A DNA stretch of 64,000 nucleotides from positions 62,001 to 126,000 of the forward strand of contig JARVKI010000011.1 in the NCBI GenBank assembly GCA_036674765.1. The letters run 5' to 3'. The notes beneath the pieces were generated by a model. That model saw nothing but the letters and a program-made list of their open reading frames with translations. It was not told where the DNA came from and searched no databases. The DNA comes from Seiridium cupressi. Lineage: Eukaryota; Ascomycota; Sordariomycetes; Amphisphaeriales; Sporocadaceae. A program made the position numbers and the translations under genes. Positions 45,876 through 57,753 of the stretch are shown here, piece after piece; within the stretch, counting starts at the first letter, position 1; each line of letters starts with the position of its first letter.

Positions 45876-48012
45876 GAGAAATCTGCGCATGCAATTAAAA
45901 AAGTAAAAACATGGGGCATGGAAACGATCAAGGTCGGTTCCAACGTGCAACCGAACAGCTACATGCGCCTACACTAAGATGCGGGCCTATCGTATCTCGA
46001 GGTTCATTACAGTATGTGGTTCGGACCAGGCTTTCGACATATCTGAGTGACACAGAGTCGGTTGTGCGGCGTTTGTCAAGTTGGGAAAAAGCCGGAGTTC
46101 TTGTCTTGGTCATCTTTTGATAACTCCTAATGCCATCCGCGAGGTTCCACCGGAAGAATGTCAGTGCAGCTGAGCGCTGGGGCCCTCATTGGGGTATTGA
46201 GCGGAGGAAATCAGTCCTGAGAAGTTTGTGTGGGCAAAAGCAAGAGACTAGGTGGTTATCTACTGGAGTTTTGTTTCTATGATGGTCCAAGACTAGATTG
46301 CATTACATCAACCAAAACTTGTTCATACCTCGATGGACCATTGACTGATCTAGCCTAGTACCGTAGGTGTGTGAACAATTATATCAGCTCCACATAATTG
46401 TCTGACGACCACCATGATCTGCAAGTTTGCGCAAGATGTAGAATTCTCGAATGAATGGGATTAATTTTTATCAAGGTATTTCCGTAAACGGCATACAACC
46501 CAAGGTAGTCAGCCATGTTAGTTAGGTCTTAGTGAAAGACAAAGCACCTTCGCTATCCTGAACGGAACGTGTCGTATGACCAGCAACTAGACTAGTGGGT
46601 ACTCAAACGCTCACCACCGCTACCCCCTACCAACAAGACCACAAGAATTCCAATGAATAAAGCCTTGCAACTACCCGGAACCAAAAGCACCGTAATTTTG
46701 TACCACGCTTGCGGCTCCTCATATTATTTGTTAAAGCTGTATGAATTTGCAAATTTTTTTTTTTTTTTTTTGGCACACTATAGGCGCACGTGCCTGCGGC
46801 TGCGGACTCGAGTCTCGCAACTTCAGGCGATGTAAACTCGTACATCTTAGCTAACTACGTAACTTCAACCGCCTGCGGTGCCGTTCCACTTTGCAGGACC
46901 CCCAAAAAAGTCAAGCTGGGGACTATCTGGAAGGCTTGCAGGGGCACGTGGACTCAAGGGCTAATCAACTTGAGGCTAGAGGAGAGGGCGCCAGAGGTTC
47001 GTCGTGGTCATGAGACCAATAGAACCTGCAACTCGACAGCCAGCAACAGCCGCGCTTCGCCCATTTCCGGCCAAACGACCTCGATGCAGGCAGGCACATG
47101 GCACAGACCAGGCCAAAATGCCGTGGGGTTGCTGGGTCCTGTATACAGTATCGTACCTAATCCACTGGAGAAGAGCCTCTGAGGTGGGACGGTCCATGAT
47201 GCGCCTATCGAGCGCGCAATCCATGGCCATTGATAGCCTCCCCGCGGATGCAACCTTGAACCAACGCAGGTTGATCATCTGAAGCTTTTTTTTTTTTTTT
47301 CCCTCTCTTCTCGACGACACCAGCTACACCCAACTGCCCATCCACATCTTCTCCCCAATGAAGCCGCGTGACTCGGTGCATCTTTGACGGTCGCGCTCGA
47401 TCGCGCCCCGTTTGCCTGCACCGCGCGGGACAACAATCTAATCTATTTTATCGCTACCCGTCTCCTCGATTGTGCCTGCGTCTAAGACCTTGCGGATGTG
47501 TTCCTTTGGTTCTGCGGACCGGTTGCTTTCGTCGACCACAACAGCGCGCTTGGCTCGGCTACTCCCTTGCGTCTGAATCGAACAATCTTTTCCGCCCAAC
47601 GATACCGACAACTCCCGCAGTCACATTTACGAGACTGCTGCTGCTGCTGTTCGCGTGGAATCCAGAATTCACTTTTCCAGCGCCCAGCTGCCCCACCATT
47701 CCGTCTCATCTTATCCCCGACCGGCACCTTCTTTCCCATCAGCGCAACTATTTCGACGGAGCCTTCTGCCCACGTCGAACCATACAGCCTCGACTCGCTC
47801 TCTCTTTCACCCCACGTCTTTTGTGTACACTCTTCGGTACTCGACCCTAGAATCAGAGTCGAACCCGCAGATACACTTCGCGTTTACTGCAACGCCCCTC
47901 CCGAACAGCAGGCCTGGCCTTTGTGATGAGGTCCTTACCCACCACTATCACTTAACACGAGTCTGCCCTCAGCCGCGCTTCACAACGGCCGGCACATAAC
48001 AAGGCAGCAGCC
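45876..48012. other. Intergenic region and probable long leader of the Snf2 gene
   Basis: About 2.1 kb. T runs lie at 46754-46771 and 47286-47300. From about 47310 to 48012 the sequence is pyrimidine-rich with several overlapping open frames, as expected of a long promoter and 5' UTR. None of these frames carries a recognisable domain. Confidence 0.5.
46754..46771. repeat. Poly(T) homopolymer tract, 18 nt
   Basis: Uninterrupted run of 18 T on the plus strand, about 1.25 kb upstream of the Snf2 start. A second run of 15 T lies at 47286-47300. Confidence 0.8.
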
Positions 48013-51000
48013 ATGGCCTCGAGAAACCACACACATGGTAAAGCCCAACTTTCTTTGCATTCCCTGTCCGCGCTCGGCAAGAGGAGATGTCGAACTGAAG
48101 ACCCTGAGGGCAATGGCAAGGTTACATTCCACACACAGACCACACATGATGACAGCTGCATTGATCGAATACGACATGGCAAGAACTTCATTAACAGGTA
48201 CAAAGGGTTTCCCGCCCAGGACAGATTTACGAACGCACCACCGGCTGCGAATGCCATCTCCGCCTCTGGCCTTCCCTTGAATCCGGCCCTGTTACTGAAC
48301 CCCAAGGGCTATGTAGGCTCACCGAAGCCGTCTCCAGGCGCCACGGGAGGAACATCGAATGGCAACGGCGACTTGAGCGACGCATCTTTTCTCGATTTCC
48401 AGTTTACGAGCCCCAACGATGGCACGGCTTCAAGCGCAAGTACGCCGTCGTCTTTCCTCCCGCAAGGTTATGACAGCGCCGAACACAGTCATGCACATAC
48501 TCCCGTCAACGGCTTCGGTACCATGTTTGAGAGGATGAATAATTTGCAGGAGCGAACCTCTATGCCGCAGCCAAAGCGTCGAAAAGTCGAGGCGGAAGAG
48601 AACGGCCCTGCCCTTTCAGGCTTTGGAAATGGGGGCAGTGGTATGCTTGGTCAATACGTCAAGGACAGAAGAGAGGAGGCTGCCAAGAATCCTGCTCTGC
48701 AACGTGTTGACACTGTTGATCTCAGCCGTAGGTCTGCCAGAAATGCGGTCCAAGGAGACGCGCAAAGCGGGCGGTATACTGACATTGTGCTAGTGGAAGA
48801 CGACGGTGATATTATCGAGGTTACGGATGCAAAAGAACAGGAAGTTTGCTTTGGCCAACTACAAAGCGCCAAGATCAACTTCGATATCATTCCTAGCCCG
48901 AAACCAGGCCAGCGTGCTTTGAATGATCAGTGGTGGCCACAGGTCAAAATCATCCTGAATCGGCGGCAAGGTGACCCGACCAATGTCATATTGGCAAAAG
49001 ATCACACGCGACGGGTGGTCGGCAGAGTCGATGCCCACACAGCACTTGGCCTTTCACCACTCCTTGACTCCGGCCGTTTATATCTTCGCACCGAGAGTAA
49101 ATTGCCTAGTCGACCGAGGAAGATGGGCGAGCAAGTTGGCCAGCAGGTATCCCAAGCCCTTCCCTTTAACTGTATTCTATACGGTCCAAGGAAGTCCTCC
49201 CGAGCTGTGGCCTCGCATCTGCTCTCGAGAGGCTTGAAACTCATGCACCCGACCATGGTGGAAAAGGGTATCAAGTATGAAAACCCAATGCCACAGGATG
49301 CTCGCCAACAGATGCCCGTCAGAACACAGCTGGTACCAGCTCCTGCAACATTTTCTTATCCTCAGGTCATGAGGACTGTCGAAGAAGTCCGTAGCGAGGT
49401 CATGGGAGTTTTCGACTCTCTCACTAGAAGCGAAGACTTGCCACAGATGGAACCTGATGCCAGAATCACATCTGAGCTGCTTCCACATCAAAAGCAGGGG
49501 CTCTATTTCATGACTATGAGGGAGCGCCCTTGCGAGCTTACCGCTGACGGGCAAGTGAGCAACACTTTCTGGCGGGTCCGGGTTGGTAACAGTGGCCAGA
49601 AAGCCTACCACAATGTAATCACCGGTCAGACGCATTCTCGACCACCCCCCGAGACTTTCGGTGGTATCCTAGCCGATATGATGGGTCTCGGCAAGACGCT
49701 GAGCATACTGTCTCTAATCACCACCTCACTCGACGCTGCAGAGGAATGGTCCAGGCGCGTTCCAGAACAACCCCCGCCGCCTCCGGCTCCCAAGAAGAAT
49801 GGCCGCTCTCGTGAATTTGATGTGCCTGCACCTGCACCACTTGCACTTACAACTCCTGTTCTGAACTCGAGGGCAACTTTATTAGTTTGCCCCTTGAGTA
49901 CCGTCGCAAACTGGGAGATACAGATGAAGGAACACATCAAGCCTGGTACCTTCAAGTACTACATCTATCACGGACCAAATCGCATCAAGGATGCCAAGAA
50001 GCTTACCGATTACGATCTTGTCATTACGACATATGGCTCGGTTTCTAGCGAGCTCCGGGCCCGGCATCGGGGTCTCAAGGGCCCTCACCCTCTTGAAGAG
50101 ATCAGTTGGTTCAGGATTGCTTTGGACGAAGCTCACATGATACGTGAGCAGTCTACGCTACTCTTCAAAGCTATCTGCCGTCTTCAAGCAAACCGTCGTT
50201 GGGCTGTAACAGGTACACCCGTACAGAACAAACTGGATGATTTGGCTGCGTTGCTGGCTTTTATTCGACTGAAACCATTTGATAACAAGGCTACTTTTGT
50301 GCAACATATCGTACAACCTTTCAAGGCTTGCGATGCCGAGATTGTCCCGAAGCTGCGGGTTCTCGTTGACAGCGTCACACTGCGGCGTCTCAAGGACAAG
50401 ATTCACTTGCCTCCACGATCCGAGCAAATCGTCAAGCTCAAGTTCTCTCAGCCGGAGGCGAAGCTGTACAAGCTATTTGAGCAGCAAGCCCAGGACAAGG
50501 TTGAAGTTATTAGTCGAGGTCAAGATAAACTCATTGGCGGGAGGACTTACATTCACATCCTGCAATCAATTCTCAGACTACGACTCATTTCGGCCCATGG
50601 CAAAGAGCTTCTCAACGACGACGACCTTCAGGCGGTGCAGGGCATGACACAGGAATCTGCGATCGACCTAGACAGTGACGATGAAAACGACACGCAGAAA
50701 GCAGCGCTCTCCGAGGCTCGTGCGTACCAGAACTGGGACCTCATGGTGCAGACCGCGAACGATAGCTGCGTCACATGCGCAAAAAGCCTGAGTTCGGCTT
50801 CTGACGAGGCTGATGCCGAGTCTGAGCGAGAGGAGAATCTACTAGGATACATATCGTCGTCATGCTTCCACCTTATTTGTCCCGCCTGCAAGCCGACATG
50901 GGATCAATGGACCGGAAGGCAAGCCGTGGGGGCTTGCCCTGTCTGCCAGAAGGATAACGTCAATCTTACCCTTGTGCCGCTGAACAAGGAAAAGGCCGAG

Positions 51001-51624
51001 GCCGAGCATGAGTCACATCACGCAACAGGTAAGGCAAAGGAGAAGTCGATGAACACGAATGGCTATGGTGGGCCTCACACCAAGACGCAAGCTCTGCTGG
51101 AGGATCTCTTGAAATTACAAGCCCAGAGCGGAGAAAACCCAGACGAGCCTCGCTTCAAGTCTGTCGTCTTTTCAGGCTGGACATCTCATTTGGATCTGAT
51201 CCAAATCGCATTGGAGGAGGCAGGTATCGTCTACACTCGTCTTGATGGCAAAATGACCCGCACTGCCCGTACAGCGGCCATGGACAGATTCCGCGAGGAT
51301 CCTGCGGTAGACGTGATCCTCGTCTCCATAACGGCTGGTGGTCTGGGCCTCAACTTGACTGCAGGCAATAATGTCTATGTCATGGAGCCGCAATACAACC
51401 CGGCGGCAGAAGCGCAGGCTGTTGACCGTGTCCATCGTATCGGCCAAAAGCGACCTGTACGAATCATCCGATACATCATGGAGCACAGCATCGAAGAGAA
51501 GATGTTGGCTCTACAGGACAAGAAGAACAAGCTTGCGAACCTTTCCATGAATCGTGGCAAAGCTATGGACAAGGGCGAGGCGGCGAAGCAGAAGCTTATG
51601 GATCTACGAAGTCTATTTAGATGA
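48013..51624 (+). CDS. Snf2-family ATPase with inserted RING finger (Rad5/HLTF-like)
   Basis: Single open frame of 1203 codons. Residues about 275-425 form a divergent, possibly HIRAN-like N-terminal region. The Snf2 ATPase follows: ILADMMGLGKTLSIL (Walker A near 557), LLVCPLSTVANWEIQMKEH, VITTYGS, DEAH at about 705, and VTGTPVQNKLDDLAALLAF. A C3HC4 RING finger is inserted between the two helicase lobes at about 917-978 (CVTCAKSL, CFHLICPACK, ACPVCQ). The second lobe has VFSGWTSHLDLI, LDGKMTR and QAVDRVHRIGQKRPVRI near 1135. This order is that of Rad5/Rad16/HLTF, which combine DNA translocation with ubiquitin ligase activity in damage tolerance. The first 40 residues may include an unspliced intron, since ACACATG|GTAAAG resembles a donor, so the true N-terminus is uncertain. 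Confidence 0.92.
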   Translation: MASRNHTHGKAQLSLHSLSALGKRRCRTEDPEGNGKVTFHTQTTHDDSCIDRIRHGKNFINRYKGFPAQDRFTNAPPAANAISASGLPLNPALLLNPKGYVGSPKPSPGATGGTSNGNGDLSDASFLDFQFTSPNDGTASSASTPSSFLPQGYDSAEHSHAHTPVNGFGTMFERMNNLQERTSMPQPKRRKVEAEENGPALSGFGNGGSGMLGQYVKDRREEAAKNPALQRVDTVDLSRRSARNAVQGDAQSGRYTDIVLVEDDGDIIEVTDAKEQEVCFGQLQSAKINFDIIPSPKPGQRALNDQWWPQVKIILNRRQGDPTNVILAKDHTRRVVGRVDAHTALGLSPLLDSGRLYLRTESKLPSRPRKMGEQVGQQVSQALPFNCILYGPRKSSRAVASHLLSRGLKLMHPTMVEKGIKYENPMPQDARQQMPVRTQLVPAPATFSYPQVMRTVEEVRSEVMGVFDSLTRSEDLPQMEPDARITSELLPHQKQGLYFMTMRERPCELTADGQVSNTFWRVRVGNSGQKAYHNVITGQTHSRPPPETFGGILADMMGLGKTLSILSLITTSLDAAEEWSRRVPEQPPPPPAPKKNGRSREFDVPAPAPLALTTPVLNSRATLLVCPLSTVANWEIQMKEHIKPGTFKYYIYHGPNRIKDAKKLTDYDLVITTYGSVSSELRARHRGLKGPHPLEEISWFRIALDEAHMIREQSTLLFKAICRLQANRRWAVTGTPVQNKLDDLAALLAFIRLKPFDNKATFVQHIVQPFKACDAEIVPKLRVLVDSVTLRRLKDKIHLPPRSEQIVKLKFSQPEAKLYKLFEQQAQDKVEVISRGQDKLIGGRTYIHILQSILRLRLISAHGKELLNDDDLQAVQGMTQESAIDLDSDDENDTQKAALSEARAYQNWDLMVQTANDSCVTCAKSLSSASDEADAESEREENLLGYISSSCFHLICPACKPTWDQWTGRQAVGACPVCQKDNVNLTLVPLNKEKAEAEHESHHATGKAKEKSMNTNGYGGPHTKTQALLEDLLKLQAQSGENPDEPRFKSVVFSGWTSHLDLIQIALEEAGIVYTRLDGKMTRTARTAAMDRFREDPAVDVILVSITAGGLGLNLTAGNNVYVMEPQYNPAAEAQAVDRVHRIGQKRPVRIIRYIMEHSIEEKMLALQDKKNKLANLSMNRGKAMDKGEAAKQKLMDLRSLFR

Positions 51625-52707
51625 GGTTTTTTCGTCCTTTCTTTTTGTAACGTCTCGGGCAGCGAACGATACACGACTACATTTACAATTATCGCATTTG
51701 GACTGGGAACTGTCGCCGCGAGGACGACAAATTCGGGACGCCAGGCTCCAAGATTTCAAGGCGTTGGGGGGGAACTGTGCTGAGGTGAGTGTTTTGATGA
51801 TTAGGCATATCTCTATGGCTCGACGGTTTTCAGTTTCGGCTGAATTCCCCATCACCTGGCCAATCAAACTCAACACAATAGGCGTCTGGGGTCTTTCTCA
51901 CTTTAGAAACGAAGGCGACGAAGAAAAGTCTCACGCGAGATGCATCGCCGGAGTTGATGGATGGTTTTGTTCCACCTGGGATGGGGAAACCTGCTTGTAG
52001 TAAGCCGCCTGGTGGAGATTCTGCTTTGAATCATTCAGGAAGGCGGGGTGATGCATCATGGACATTCAAGTCATCTATAATGCCTTGGTCAAGGAATCCG
52101 TTAATGCCGTGGGCGGGATCAGATGTCATTCCGCATCATATCCTCTTGTTCATATCTCGAGATACCATTTGTCACTCCAGCCCGCGTAGCCGAACGACTA
52201 CGCGCTGGATCATTATTTGCCCTGGGGGTCAGCGAGCTCACGCAATAGAATAGACTACACTCGGGCGTAATCGAGCTCCGATTCACGCAGACATTGTTCT
52301 TTGTTTCTGTTGAGAACTCATGACAGGTGATATCTCGACGTCATCGACGGCTCCTAGCCGCCAGGAACTCCGCTCGGAAGGGACCCCCGTTCAACACTAT
52401 CTGCCGTGCAGATGTCCTCGTTGCTTATCTACCTGTTGGGAGCCTCTACCGGTGCCTGATTTCCGCCGGGCCAAATAGGTGCCGCTTACGAGTAGGCGTG
52501 GCATTAAACGGGTTTTAACTGGGCGACATGTCCAACGGTACCGAGGAACTTCCACCAAACCACTCAAGAGCTTGGTACGGGATAGGGAAAGAAACGTACC
52601 AGTCTTTATTTCTGCTATTTCTACTGCGGAATATACCTACACCGTGTATTTATTCTATATCATCCTGGCGCTAGATACCAATCGATGAGCTGAGCCCCCA
52701 ACATGAC
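51625..52707. other. Intergenic region
   Basis: About 1.1 kb. A 148-codon forward frame at 51554-52000 overlaps the end of the Snf2 gene in another frame and is taken as chance. A 7-bp hairpin lies at 52183-52204. No supported gene. Confidence 0.5.
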
Positions 52708-53306
52708 ATGCGACGCCCGCCCACAACTGGGCGTGTATTGAACCGGCTTACCCAGTCTCTGATGAAACGTTCAAGAATTGTCCACTCCAGAAGTCCAATA
52801 CAGGGCCAGGGCCATACGCGGGCAAAATATGGTGACGACGACGTTCATCTGCCTACAAGGGAGGGGCCAGGTACTTGGGTGACCCCCCCTCCCTGGTCGC
52901 AAAGCCAGAAAAAAATAGATAGTTTGATAGGGCTGAAGACGCTTGTTGCCAAGCAGGCCGGCACCATGTTCGTTGGGCTGGCATGTGAAGCCGAATTTTC
53001 CCTTGGACCCGGGGGATCCACTCACGTTTTGTCACCCGGGAAGCCGATAATGTTGGGAACGGAGCCGCAACGAGCCCATGTTGTTTTCTTTCTCGGACCA
53101 ATGGACAGCACGGTTCTCAAATTCAAACCCGGAGACGACACCCCGAGTGGTATACATCCAGACCGGCGCTACAAAATTACCGCGACTAGTCTGATGTGCA
53201 TCGTGTCACAAGGCAAAAAGGAAAACGGTGAGTTGATCTGTGGTGTAAAGTGAATGTTCATTTCAATTTCATCCTAGTTGGTCAAACGCCATCCGAGACT
53301 CTGTGA
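52708..53306 (+). CDS. Hypothetical protein, two exons
   Basis: An ATG at 52708 opens a basic N-terminus. From about residue 70 the sequence becomes well balanced and looks coding: SLIGLKTLVAKQAG, then MFVGLACEAEFSLGPGG, and PDRRYKITATSLMCIV. At 53228 there is a GTGAGT donor and at 53277 a CCTAG acceptor; this 50-bp intron joins G|TT and extends the frame VGQTPSETL to a TGA at 53304-53306, giving 182 aa (exons 52708-53227 and 53278-53306). Without splicing it would end at 53253. I do not recognise a family. The alternation of hydrophobic residues and glycines suggests a small beta-rich domain. The first 70 residues may be mis-assigned or hold another intron. Confidence 0.42.
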
Positions 53307-53509
53307 CCACCGAAACGCCGATATGAGAAACCAAGCTCATTCGCTGATACGAAAGTCGATTTCATGTACAAGAACCAACGGCAGAAATGGGCCGCCGACA
53401 TGGCATGGCCCCTGCAACGCAAACGGTCTATGAACCAACTCTAAAATCTTGTGTGCTTTTCTTCACACTGCTCGCTCAAATGCAATTTCCAATTAACCTA
53501 ATCATTCGT

Positions 53510-54987
53510 TCATGCGGCCTCGGCGCTTGAGATCGGCTGTGTCAGGCGAGTGACTTGGTCGCCAGCTCGCACAATGCGTTGGCCAGTCGAGTCGTTGACG
53601 ACAATGGTGTCCTTGTTCTCCGACTGTGCCCGCTTCCAGATCTCGACCTCGCATCCACCACGGAGGACACCAACACGCATAGTTGACAACAAGTTGTGGG
53701 CGGCGTTCGAGTGAAGATAAACACCACCGTTGAAAATGGCAGTGGCATCCTTACCGACAGCGGACGCGATGAGGGCCTTGCCACCGGGATGCTCCTTGAT
53801 GAAGTCGGTCACGTCGTGAATGACACCAGCAATGGCAACAAGACCTCTACCGTTCTTGGCCTCAGCAACGAAGTCGTCCCAGTGGATGACGGGGAGCTGG
53901 TCAAGGGGAGTACCCCAGTCGAGAGTAGCACGCTTCTGGTCGAGCTTCTTCTGTAGCTGCTGGACGCGACCCTTCTCGATTTCGTTGGCACGGAACTGCT
54001 TGAGGTCGGAAGCAAGACCGAGCTTCTTCCAGGCCCAGATGGACCACTTGGTGGGGTCGTATTGCCACCACTCAATGGCGTTTCGGTAGTCCGAGGGGAA
54101 CTCGTGGTGGAAGTTGTGGTAGCCCTCGCCGAGAGTGAGAAGGGCAGTGAAGACGTGGTCACGAGGCGAGTTGCGGTCGTCGAAGGGCTGGTCACCGAGC
54201 CAGTGGGCGATGGAGTTGATGCAGAAAGTGGCCTGCTGGACGAAGAAGATACGGAGGATACCAGCATAGATGAAGCCACCCATCCAGTCGTTCCATCCAA
54301 GACCACAGACGAGCGTAGGGAAAACCAAGCCCATGGTGATGACGCACTTGATGAAGTTCTTGTGCTGCCAGACAACGACGGGATCATCGTTGAGGTCGGT
54401 GATGTCGGTACGGCCAATACGCTTGGGGTTCTGCTTCATGACCATCCATCCCAGGTGGGAGTACAGAAGACCCTTGCGGACGGAGTAGGGATCCTTCTCG
54501 GTATCGGTGTAACGGTGGTGAGCTCGGTGGTCTCGGGACCACCATCTGATGGAACCCTCGACGGCGCCACTGCCAACAGCGGCGAGGTAGATCTTGAGGG
54601 GGAGAGATGCCTTGTACGAAGTGTGTGCCCAGAGACGATGGTATCCTTGGGGGCCTTGTTAACTGCAATTCCCGATAACAAAGTTTGGCAGACTGAGGAC
54701 TTACCAGCTGTAATGCCGAGACCGGTGTTGAAGTAGTAGAGGACGGAAAAGATGGCAGTGTAGGTCTGCAGAGGGGTGAAGTAGGCAGCAACGCAGCCCA
54801 TCAGCGGCACGAAGATGATGAAGGTGACGTTGAGCCAGTTGACATGGTTATACCAGTTGCCCCATGTAATGGGCGTCTCGGTGATATGGGGCTTCTTCAA
54901 GTCGTACTGCTTGCCTCGGAGAGGCTTGTAGTCCTTGGTGTCATCGACCAAAGGCGCGGCCTCCGGGGCCTTGGGATCCGACGGCAT
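53510..54987 (-). CDS. OLE1: Delta-9 fatty acid desaturase Ole1 with fused cytochrome b5
   Basis: Two exons, 54705-54987 and 53510-54645, giving 472 aa. The 59-bp intron (GTAAGT...CAAG) interrupts the glycine of the first histidine box. The desaturase has four hydrophobic helices and three His boxes: HRLWAH (97-102), HRAHH (134-138) and HNFHH (271-275), which bind the di-iron centre. The C-terminal cytochrome b5 domain has EHPGGKALI (His 380) and a second ligand in HSNAAHN, and supplies electrons without a separate b5. The ER-membrane enzyme inserts the first double bond into palmitoyl- and stearoyl-CoA. Length and order match fungal Ole1. The C-terminus ends with a short extension after the b5 fold. 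All catalytic residues are intact. Confidence 0.96.
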
Positions 54988-57753
54988 GTTGAAGGTCGAA
55001 TCTGTCCGATGTAGTGAATGGATCGGGCCTCGAAGTGTTTATCGAGGGCTTTGCAATTTGACGAGGAGCGTGAGGAAGGAGAGAGACAAGGGGAAGGAGT
55101 GAATGGGTGGGTGGGCTGAAGGAGAATATTTATTCAAAGATGGGCTTGTATCCATGTACTACGCAGTGGGCACTGGATTGGCTTTGGTGGGACAGGCTGC
55201 GGTCGAAAGATGGCGGGGAGCGAATAGTGGTCCCTTGGGAATTTTGCCTCCAGAGTATATCCCTGTTGGAGCACTGGCTGGAAGCGAGAGTTCCTGCTTG
55301 AGGCCCGGCTTTTCTCGTGCGGTGAGCTCGAATGGAGGAGGCTTGTGGCCGTTTTGGTTATCGAGGCAAAAGGCCGGAGATGGTGTTGTTCTTTCTCTTG
55401 CCGTTGAGACAAACACCGGCTGCCAAAAGACCAGCGTTTCAGGGACGGCTTGCTTGTGTATAACAGGCAGTTTAGTTACACAAGCGCTGGGAATCACAAG
55501 CACGACGACGCAAAGAGTTCACAACCGAGGCGATGGAGGGCGGGTTGGCATTCGCAAACGTGGGGAATGAGCAGGGGATAAGGGGAGCTACGGGATTGAA
55601 CAGGTGGTAATCGAAACATGGCGATTGCCTGGTTGAACTGCTGCGTGGAGGTTTCGGCGTCTGGGCTGACTGTGACTGCATCTCTGCGGCTCCAGATGTC
55701 GGGTGGTTGTTGTTGGGGAGAATTGTTGGGAGTCGGGTTGACGCTGATTGGCCCGAGGGGCTCGATCCCGCTACACCACTGTGGAGCCAGGGTCCTTCCC
55801 AAAGTGGCGGCATTCCCAGGGCTCCACGGCCTCTGGTAGGTGCAAGTTCTGCAATAGCTCGGCACCGTCGGGCCAAACTGCTGTTCCGATCGCAACTTCA
55901 CCATAGATGACGATGGTTGTCTGGAGGCGTGATAATTGCTGGCACAATCACAAGCAATGCCGCATCTTCTCTCGTCTTTTATCCATTAGCCTCGGCGCCA
56001 AGGACTGATGATGTTGTCCCCTTGTTCTGTATCTGTGTCTGACTGCGTCAAAACAACAAGGACGGTAAAGCTAAAAGCTTACACGGAAGTGTAAAGCCAT
56101 GCGTGTCTCGAGCCTCCCTTGCATACATAGTTAGGTACCTGGCAGACCTGGGTACATGTACTTATTTTGGGGAGACACGAACAAATTATCAGACCGCTAT
56201 GTATGTATTTTATCAGATGTTAAGACTTTTAGTGTCGCCTATTCAATCGCTGCGCTAGTACGATAAACGCTGCGTCTCATAATTGCCATAAGTTCTGGTG
56301 TTGCATTCCACCCTGTCAGCTACAGTAAATTCGTGGCATCTCGCTATCAACAGCTTACTGTATGACATCACAGGGTTGCTTTGGAGTCAACACCGAGTTC
56401 CCTCTTGTCCAGCCAAACGTTTCTCATGCCTCGGCCCGGGTCTATCTGAATGGATGTGTCTTTTTTCCACCAAACTCTACTCTATTCATCATTCGCAGTG
56501 ACGATCGCGAAAACTAGACGGTCAGGCCTTGTGGTTCAGAGCTCAGGGCCCGTCTCGGCTGTTCGGCTGTGGCAAATTCTCAGCCCGCCAAAACTGTCTA
56601 AAGCCCAGAAGCTGCCGGAGCTATGAACCGTTTGTGAGCACGTGCCATCAGAGATCTCGCCCTTGTCGAGACTTTTCTGGAAGCCTTCCAGAATCGGCAG
56701 TACTAGTCCGTTTCTGAGCTAGCGCAGACGCCACCCGCACCTCCTTTCAGGGGTCTCCGTTGTCTAGGAACATAAGGAGAGAAAAAAAAAGAAAAAAAAA
56801 TGATGATGAAAAATAGGTTGACATTTTCAAACCTCGAGACTAACTACCTACACTAGCTGGGGTGCGGCTGAAAATGCGAGTGTAGTAGGTTGAGCTATGA
56901 TCAGTAGTATCCTTTATGGCGATATATGAAGCGCCACATTACAATCAGCCTTTGTCATATCATACGTAACGTGACACCCTCAGTCACCGCTGGTCACAAA
57001 CCTTTCATAACCCCCAGGTAACAAAGTTTTGTTTACTTGGCCTTCTTCTACCTGCTACTTTGTGTGACAATCATCAAACCAATCATGTTTCCTACATTTC
57101 CTTGACCAGTTCAGCTCGGTCCCCTGCGAGAGCTACATTCGCGGCACATGCAGTCGAAATCATTCTATGGCTCAAGATCGCGCCATATCGTGCCATGATA
57201 GTTCCAGCATGAGGCCTAACTACGGGCAAAGCCTAGCTAGCACCCTCCCAGTATCATATCTTACCTGCAACAAATGTTGAGATCCCATCACATTTGGTCA
57301 ACGGAAACGTTCAGCCACCCTTCTGAATTCCACATGATCAAAGTGTTGGAGGCATGTGCAACTGCTTAGTAGTCTAGTCTTGTCCCGCCCTCCCAACTGT
57401 TGCAAGATCATCACCAGGTGTTCGATTTCAAGTAAGCAGATCGTTTCATCATCATTCAATGTCATGATCGTTATCTGGCTGAGCAATCTGCTGCAGATGC
57501 ACTAACTCGCTAGATATCCCAGTAAAATACTACAATTGTACAAGTTATTCCACCCCATCCCCGTAAAATGGGCCGTTGACGCTGTATGACAAGCTGCCTT
57601 TTGAGCGTCCATGCAAAGCCCGAAATTTCATGCTTAAAAAGTATCCCGCACTGCTCTCTTCACAGTGGAGGTATAGTTGTAGAAAATGTGTGTTGTTCTG
57701 TGTCGCCACTCCTGTTATTTTCTTTTCTGTCGTAATCCAAGCCCCCATGCACC
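54988..57753. other. Long gene-free region upstream of Ole1
   Basis: About 2.8 kb between the Ole1 start (minus) and the 3' end of the kinase gene (minus). The 500 bp nearest Ole1 is open on both strands (forward frame 55103-55570, reverse frames 55159-55904) with no recognisable protein; it is more likely leader and promoter. An A-rich tract lies at about 56782-56800. No gene was recognised. Confidence 0.5.

Noticed and set aside
6080..47300. Four A/T homopolymers of 15-19 nt as retroposon tails
   Set aside because: No target-site duplications or reverse transcriptase remnants beside them; promoter poly(dA:dT) is simpler.
47368..47999. Three overlapping forward frames upstream of the Snf2 gene
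   Set aside because: Pyrimidine-rich leader sequence open in all frames; no domain.
52183..52204. 7-bp hairpin CGCGTAG...CTACGCG with 8-nt loop
   Set aside because: Stems of this length with short loops are expected many times by chance; no tRNA arms around it.
55740..55800. tRNA-like GGCTCGATCCC sequence
   Set aside because: Lacks the invariant T of the B box, and no acceptor or anticodon stem can be paired.
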